64,000 bases of DNA from an uncultured Lachnospiraceae bacterium (GTDB lineage Bacteria > Bacillota > Clostridia > Lachnospirales > Lachnospiraceae). The number at the start of each line of letters is the position of its first letter. Within the stretch, counting starts at the first letter, position 1. A program made the position numbers and the translations under genes. The notes under the pieces were generated by a model. That model made no database searches, was not told the DNA's origin, and saw only the letters and a program-made list of their open reading frames with translations. Where the stretch lies: contig CAJURT010000001.1 of assembly GCA_910588875.1 (NCBI GenBank), positions 62,001 to 126,000 on the forward strand. The letters are read 5' to 3'. Shown here piece after piece: positions 59,309-64,000 of the stretch.

Positions 59309-60032
59309 AATTAAAGAACTGCATGCATATTATGATCTGATCGAGGCCCTCAAAGGGATTGACATGGTGATTGAGAAAGGGAAAATCACCTGCCTGATCG
59401 GCAGCAATGGGGCGGGGAAAAGCACATTGATGAATTCCATATCAGGAGTGATTGCCCACAAGGGATCGATTGTGGTGGACGGAGAGACCGAAATTGTAAA
59501 GAAAAACAGCCGCCAGATTGCCCGCATGGGGATTATCCAGGTTCCGGAGGGGCGCCATGTTTTCCCCGGGCTTTCCGTGGAAGAAAACCTCCAAACCGGG
59601 ACGATTGTGTGGCATGGGTATTTTGGGAGGAAGTCCTATGAGGCAGAGTTGGAAATGGTATATGGGCTTTTTCCAAGGCTGAAGGAAAGGCGCCGGCAGC
59701 TGGCATGGAGCATGAGCGGAGGGGAACAGCAGATGCTGGCAATCGGGAGGGCGCTGATGGCCAGGCCCAAGGTTCTCCTTTTGGATGAGCCGTCCATGGG
59801 GCTGTCGCCTTTGCTGGTCAGTGAAATGTTTGAAAAAATCGTGGAGATCAATAAAAGCGGGATGACAATCCTCCTGAACGAACAGAATGCGAGGCTTGCG
59901 ATGAAGATCTCAGATTTTACCTATGTGATCGAGCAAGGGAGGATCAAAATGAGCGGCATTTCCGAAGAAATGCGGAATAATCCCCAGATTGCGGAGGCAT
60001 ATCTGGGAAAACAGGCAGGGGTACAGGCGTGA
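59301..60032 (+). CDS. livF: Liv-type ABC transporter ATPase LivF
   Basis: ATPase subunit of 243 residues, partner of LivG. Walker A GSNGAGKSTLMNSISGV, VPEGRHVFPGLSVEENLQTG, signature MSGGEQQMLAIGRALM, Walker B VLLLDEPSMGLSPLL. The usual H-loop His is replaced (ILLNEQNARLAMKI), as is common in LivF. Starts inside livG. Confidence 0.94.
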   Translation: MIKIKELHAYYDLIEALKGIDMVIEKGKITCLIGSNGAGKSTLMNSISGVIAHKGSIVVDGETEIVKKNSRQIARMGIIQVPEGRHVFPGLSVEENLQTGTIVWHGYFGRKSYEAELEMVYGLFPRLKERRRQLAWSMSGGEQQMLAIGRALMARPKVLLLDEPSMGLSPLLVSEMFEKIVEINKSGMTILLNEQNARLAMKISDFTYVIEQGRIKMSGISEEMRNNPQIAEAYLGKQAGVQA

Positions 60033-60060
60033 GAGAATCAATGGAAGGAGACACAAAGGG

Positions 60061-61071
60061 ATGAAAAAATTAATTAACAAACCAGAGGATTTTGTCAGGG
60101 AGACCATGGAGGGGATCATTGCTGCCTATGGGGACAAGGTAAGGCTGCTTGACAATGATTACCGTATCCTGCTGAGCAGCTATGGGGCAAGGGAGGGCAA
60201 GGTGGGGATTGTCACGGCAGGCGGTTCCGGGCACCTGCCGGTATTCCTGGGCTATGTGGGCCAGGGGCTTTTGGACGGGTGCACCGTCGGAAATGTATTT
60301 GCCTCCCCGGCAGCATCAAAAATGGCGGATATGATACGTGCCTGTGACAGGGGAAGCGGGGTTTTGGTGCTGTTCGGAAACTACGGCGGGGATAAGATGA
60401 ATTTTGAACTTGCCTGTGAGACGGTGGAACTGGAGGATGACATCAAGACGAAAATGGTGTTGGTGAAGGATGACGTTGCCAGTGCCCCTAAGGAGGAAGC
60501 CCAACGGCGCCGGGGAGTGGCGGGGATGGTCTATGCATTTAAGGTAGCAGGGGCAAAGGCAGAAAATGGAGGAAGCCTGGAAGAGGTGGCGGAGGCGGCA
60601 CAGCATGCCCTGGATAACATCCGGACAATGGGGGCGGCGCTGTCCTCATGTACCGTCCCCCAGGTGGGGGAGCCCACTTTTTCCATTGCTGAGGACGAGA
60701 TTGAGATCGGGATGGGGATTCACGGGGAACCGGGGCTGGAAGTGAGGAAAATGATGACGGCTGACGAGGTGGCGGAAACCCTCCTGGGAAAAATCATGGC
60801 GGATATGCCTCTTGAGGCGGGGGATGAGGTTTCTGTGATGGTGAACGGCCTGGGGGCAACCCCTTTGGAGGAGCAGCTGATACTCTACCGCCGGGTCCAT
60901 CAGCTGCTGAAAGAGCGGGGGATCAGCATATACATGCCCCATATCGGGGAGTATGCCACATCCATGGAAATGGCCGGAGTCTCTCTTACGGTCATGAAAC
61001 TTGACGGGGAACTGAAGGGACTGCTGGGGCAGGTTGCCAAATCCCCGTTTTATACCAATTATAATAAATGA
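60061..61071 (+). CDS. dhaK: dihydroxyacetone kinase subunit DhaK-like
   Basis: Substrate-binding half of a two-part kinase, 336 residues. Key residues match: His58 (TAGGSGHLPVF), Asp111 (GNYGGDKMNFELA) and the covalent hemiaminal His221 (GMGIHGEPGLE). The phosphoryl donor half is DhaL directly downstream. No DhaM/PTS partner is in the window, so ATP rather than phosphoenolpyruvate may be the donor, as in ATP-dependent Dha kinases and the erythrulose kinases of this superfamily. The sugar may be dihydroxyacetone or a related ketose. Confidence 0.92.
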   Translation: MKKLINKPEDFVRETMEGIIAAYGDKVRLLDNDYRILLSSYGAREGKVGIVTAGGSGHLPVFLGYVGQGLLDGCTVGNVFASPAASKMADMIRACDRGSGVLVLFGNYGGDKMNFELACETVELEDDIKTKMVLVKDDVASAPKEEAQRRRGVAGMVYAFKVAGAKAENGGSLEEVAEAAQHALDNIRTMGAALSSCTVPQVGEPTFSIAEDEIEIGMGIHGEPGLEVRKMMTADEVAETLLGKIMADMPLEAGDEVSVMVNGLGATPLEEQLILYRRVHQLLKERGISIYMPHIGEYATSMEMAGVSLTVMKLDGELKGLLGQVAKSPFYTNYNK

Positions 61072-61083
61072 GGTGGATACAGG

Positions 61084-61701
61084 ATGAATGTAAAGGATTT
61101 GGCAAAGGCCGTCAAAAGGATCAGCAGGAAAATGGAGGAAAATAAAGATTACCTGGTAAAGCTGGATCAGCAAAACGGGGACGGGGATCTTGGGATTTCC
61201 ATGAATGAGGGGTTTAAGGCAGTTGAAATGCTGCTGGAACTGACGGAGGAGCAGGATCTGGGGAAGGTTCTTATGAAGTCCGGGAATGCTTTCAACGAAG
61301 CAGCGCCTTCCAGCTTGGGGACGATCCTGTCCTTTGGTTTTATGGGGATGGCAAAAAGCCTGAAGGGCGTGACGGATGGGGATCAGCTGCAGGTGGCAGC
61401 GGCTTTTAAGGCAGGGGTAGAGAAAATTATGGAAAAGGCCGGTTCAAAGCCAGGGGAAAGGACGGTTCTGGACTCCCTGTGCCCGGCAGCGGATGCCTGG
61501 GAGAAGAGCGCTAAGGAAGGCGGCAGTTGGGGAGAGGCATTGGGGTGTGCGGCCAGGGCAGCGGCTGAGGGGGCGGAGGCGACGAAGCAGATGCTGCCAG
61601 TCCATGGCAGGGCAGCTTATTACGGGGAGAAGAGCCTGGGGCATCCGGATGGCGGGGCTGTTGTGGGGAAGCTGTTGTTTGAGGCGTTGGGGAGGCTGTA
61701 G
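61084..61701 (+). CDS. dhaL: dihydroxyacetone kinase subunit DhaL-like
   Basis: Nucleotide-binding half of the kinase, 205 residues, all-helical barrel. Mg-ADP/ATP ligands are in QQNGDGDLGISM (Asp33, Asp35), with a preceding Asp in VKLDQQ. APSSLGTILSFGFMGMAK and KPGERTVLDSLCPAADAW are conserved, and GRAAYYGEKSLGHPDGGAVV ends the fold. 12 nt after dhaK. Last gene of the operon, followed by a large palindrome. Confidence 0.92.
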   Translation: MNVKDLAKAVKRISRKMEENKDYLVKLDQQNGDGDLGISMNEGFKAVEMLLELTEEQDLGKVLMKSGNAFNEAAPSSLGTILSFGFMGMAKSLKGVTDGDQLQVAAAFKAGVEKIMEKAGSKPGERTVLDSLCPAADAWEKSAKEGGSWGEALGCAARAAAEGAEATKQMLPVHGRAAYYGEKSLGHPDGGAVVGKLLFEALGRL

Positions 61702-61741
61702 GCCCCCCAATGGGAACGGTATGGGTATCCGGGCGGGGTAC

Positions 61742-62010
61742 GCCATGGAAAGGGGGAAGGGCAGAAGGCGCCTTGGCGGGGGCGCAGGGCCTGGCTGGCT
61801 TGCGGTTTCGGGACTTAAGGGGTTCTAAAATCTCCTGATTTTGCTAAATGCGAAACGAAAATGCATAAACTCGCTGCGCTCAGACAGTATGCATTTTCGT
61901 TTCAACGCAAAACCAGGGGATTTAAGAATCCCTAAAGCCCCTGCAAAGGCAAGCCAGCCAGGCCCTGCGCCCCCGCCAAGGCGCCTTCTGCCCTTCCCCT
62001 TTTCCATGGC
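61742..62010. repeat. 269-bp palindromic element (62-bp inverted repeats plus inner hairpin)
   Basis: The gene-free stretch 61702-62112 is filled mainly by this element. Outer arms 61742-61803 and 61949-62010 are inverted copies, 61 of 62 bases identical. Between them, weaker pairing continues (about 61820-61843 with 61906-61930). A 16-bp perfect inner hairpin (61852-61867 with 61888-61903, containing CGAAAATGCAT) closes on a 20-nt loop with CTCGCTGCGCTCAG. Both arms read the same short peptide from opposite strands (GKGRRRLGGGAGPGWLA), a result of the symmetry. It resembles a MITE-like or intergenic repeat. No target duplication was evident. Confidence 0.8.
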
Positions 62011-62112
62011 TGGGTGGTGGGAGTGGATGGGGGTTGAATAATGGGAGGAAAAAGAATATACTAGGGGGGATCAGGTTTGGTGTGAGAATTGGTATGGCGG
62101 GAGGTTTTTTGG

Positions 62113-64000
62113 ATGAAATCGTTGGTCATTGCGGAGAAGCCGTCGGTTGGGCGGGATATTGCCCGGGTGCTGAATTGTTCGAAGGCGGGGAATGGGTGCC
62201 TGGAGGGAGGGCAGTATATTGTGACCTGGGGGCTGGGGCATTTGGTGGAACTGGCGGATCCGGAGGAGTATAATGCTGGTTTTAAGCAGTGGAGGATGGA
62301 GGATCTGCCTATGCTTCCGGATCCTTTTAAGCTGATGGTGATTCCCCAGACGGCAAAGCAGTATTCGGTGGTGAAGGCGCAGATTCACAGGAAGGATGTG
62401 GGTGAGATTATTATCGCCACGGATGCGGGGCGGGAAGGGGAATTGGTTGCGCGGCTGATACTGAAGAAGGCAGGCAGTAAAAAGCCGGTTCGGCGGCTGT
62501 GGATTTCCTCGGTGACGGATAAGGCGATCCGGGAGGGGTTTGCCCGGCTGAGGGATGGGCGGGAGTATGATAATCTCTATGATGCTGCAATGTGCCGGGC
62601 GGAGGCGGACTGGCTGGTGGGCATTAATGCCACGAGGGCATTGACCTGTAAGTATAATGCCCAGCTTTCTTGCGGGAGGGTGCAGACGCCCACTCTGGCT
62701 ATGATTGCCAAGCGGGAGGCGGCAATCCGTAGTTTTGTGCCCCAGGCTTATTATGGGCTTCAGGCCAGGTGTATGTCACCGGCGTTGGTGCTGGCCTGGC
62801 AGGATGGTGAGGGGGGAGGCAGCCGATGTTTTGACCGGAAGAGGATAGAGGGGCTGCAGGCGGCCCTGGAAGGAAGCCCGGCTCGTGTGGAGGAAGTGAG
62901 GCGTATCCCAAAGCGGGTTTTGGCCCCGCTGCTTTATGACCTGACGGAACTTCAGCGGGAGGCCAGCAGGCGTTTTAATTATTCGGCCAAAGAGACGCTT
63001 AACATTATGCAAAGGCTTTATGAGAACCATAAGGTGCTTACTTATCCGCGCACGGATTCCCGTTATCTGAGCCAGGATATTGTCCCGACTTTAAAGGAAC
63101 GGCTGCGTGCCTGCGGGGTGGGGCCCTACCGGCAAATGGCATCCCGGCTGGCCAGTCGGCCCTTGCCGGCAAAGCTTTTCTTTGTGGATAACAATAAGGT
63201 TTCGGACCATCACGCCATTATTCCTACGGAGCAGTTTGTGCAGCTGGAGCATATGACAGTGGATGAACGCCGGATCTATGACCTGGTGGTGCGGCGTTTC
63301 CTGGCGGTGCTGTTTCCGCCCTATGAGTATGAGCAGACCCGGGTGACGGCATTGATTGGCCAGGAACGGTTCACAGCCCATGGGAATGTGGTGAAAAGCG
63401 CCGGATGGAGGGAAGCCTATGGGGCGGAACTGGCGGTGGAAGAGGGGGCGGAGGCGGATGAACTGCCGGAGGATAAGGCGCAGCTGCTTCCCTCATTGAA
63501 AAAAGGAGATGTGCTTTCTGGATTGAAGGTTTCCGTCACCCAGGGAAAGACCAAACCGCCGGCGCCTTTTAATGAGGCGACACTTCTCAGCGCTATGGAA
63601 AATCCGGTGGCGTATATGGAGTCCGGGAGCCGGGAGATGGCCAGGACATTGGGGGAGACCGGCGGGCTGGGAACGGTGGCAACCCGTGCGGACATTATTG
63701 AGAAATTGTTTTCCGGTTTTTTGCTGGAGAAGAGGGGCAAGGACATTTTCCTTACCTCGAAGGCAAAGCAGCTGCTGGAATTGGTGCCGGAGGATTTAAA
63801 GAAGCCGGAATTGACGGCAGACTGGGAGATGAAACTTTCCAGGATCTCCGCGGGGAAGCTGAAGCGGTCCGTTTTTATGGAGGAGATCCGGGAATATTCG
63901 ATTGAACTGACCGGGCAGATTAAGGCTGGCCAGGGGAGTTTCCGCCATGATAACCTGACAAACACGAAATGCCCGGTGTGCGGCAAGCGGATGCTGGCAG
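62113..64000 (+). CDS. topB: DNA topoisomerase III (partial, runs off the window)
   Basis: Type IA topoisomerase; 629 complete codons are present and the frame is still open at the window end. It begins KSLVIAEKPSVGRDIARVLN. The Toprim acidic motif is IIIATDAGREGELVARL (Asp104, Glu108). The catalytic Tyr311 lies in VLTYPRTDSRYLS. SCGRVQTPTLAMIA is conserved. A zinc-finger region starts at the very end (TKCPVCGKRML). GGGAGG lies 8 nt before the ATG. Extra TopB copies in Clostridia are often carried on conjugative elements, but no such element genes are visible here. Confidence 0.94.
   Translation, partial: MKSLVIAEKPSVGRDIARVLNCSKAGNGCLEGGQYIVTWGLGHLVELADPEEYNAGFKQWRMEDLPMLPDPFKLMVIPQTAKQYSVVKAQIHRKDVGEIIIATDAGREGELVARLILKKAGSKKPVRRLWISSVTDKAIREGFARLRDGREYDNLYDAAMCRAEADWLVGINATRALTCKYNAQLSCGRVQTPTLAMIAKREAAIRSFVPQAYYGLQARCMSPALVLAWQDGEGGGSRCFDRKRIEGLQAALEGSPARVEEVRRIPKRVLAPLLYDLTELQREASRRFNYSAKETLNIMQRLYENHKVLTYPRTDSRYLSQDIVPTLKERLRACGVGPYRQMASRLASRPLPAKLFFVDNNKVSDHHAIIPTEQFVQLEHMTVDERRIYDLVVRRFLAVLFPPYEYEQTRVTALIGQERFTAHGNVVKSAGWREAYGAELAVEEGAEADELPEDKAQLLPSLKKGDVLSGLKVSVTQGKTKPPAPFNEATLLSAMENPVAYMESGSREMARTLGETGGLGTVATRADIIEKLFSGFLLEKRGKDIFLTSKAKQLLELVPEDLKKPELTADWEMKLSRISAGKLKRSVFMEEIREYSIELTGQIKAGQGSFRHDNLTNTKCPVCGKRMLA

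Noticed and set aside
61493..62007. Two short frames encoding the same peptide from opposite strands at the palindrome
   Set aside because: They arise from the inverted-repeat symmetry and overlap dhaL or each other; no ribosome binding site.
1..64000. CRISPR arrays, rRNA genes, insertion sequence transposases
   Set aside because: No regularly spaced repeats, rRNA-like stretches or transposase motifs were seen in the window.

Overview
The window looks like chromosomal DNA from a Gram-positive Clostridia member, most likely Lachnospiraceae. The indications are a moderate-GC genome with clostridial sigma-A promoters (TTGACA-17-TATAAT type) and strong AGGAGG ribosome binding sites. Solute-binding proteins have lipobox signal peptides, the pilus locus has no outer-membrane secretin, and there is a V-type ATPase together with anaerobe-style catabolic operons. 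The genus cannot be fixed from this sequence.

Layout. (1) 1-2.1 kb, minus strand: an ArsR-type regulator with its own palindromic operator, a DUF2508 small protein and a GH13 glycosidase. (2) 2.2-12.4 kb, plus strand: a complete Flp/Tad-type pilus locus behind a strong promoter and a structured leader. It encodes two prepilin peptidases, TadZ, TadA, TadB, a TadC with a large extra outer domain, a Flp1-type pilin, a DUF5702 protein, two TadE-like pseudopilins (one with a tandem Cys/His C-terminus) and a DUF6382-FHA protein. (3) 12.4-18 kb: rhomboid protease, HIT protein, ECF sigma factor, a convergent murG, a DUF4367-like anti-sigma candidate, a small secreted protein and a three-PepSY protein. 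(4) 18-25.5 kb, minus strand: an M28 peptidase plus dipeptide/oligopeptide ABC transporter operon with clear promoter and terminator. (5) 25.6-28.7 kb: a translationally coupled AAA ATPase and HNH nuclease pair resembling Septu-type anti-phage defence, directly downstream of a GntR/FCD regulator. (6) 29.4-33 kb: a TRAP transporter operon with matching GTATAC-centred operator candidates.

(7) 33-40.8 kb: a hemerythrin-REC fusion with a long structured leader, an AlaX-like editing protein, a DEDDh exonuclease that may be leaderless, a DUF1461/D,D-carboxypeptidase fusion, a TRIC-family membrane protein and a PAP2 phosphatase. (8) 40.8-49.4 kb, minus strand: a nine-gene V-type ATPase operon (order H-C-I-K-F-E-A-B-D) preceded by a 20-bp perfect inverted repeat. 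(9) 49.6-52.2 kb: DUF4145/SH3 membrane protein, trmB, a 48-codon small ORF, trxA and tRNA-Lys(CTT). (10) 52.2-61.7 kb: a sigma-54 activator followed by a near-consensus -24/-12 promoter driving an MDR dehydrogenase, a Liv-type ABC importer and DhaK-DhaL. (11) 61.7-62.0 kb: a 269-bp palindromic element with 62-bp arms, then topB, which runs off the window.

The genes form self-contained modules. The strongest candidates for undescribed biology are the sigma-54-controlled importer/dehydrogenase/dihydroxyacetone-kinase operon, read here as import of a polyol or ketose-like compound, oxidation, then phosphorylation; the Septu-like pair; the long palindrome; and several unusual fusions. Functional calls rest on motif recognition and gene context only; no database search was possible.
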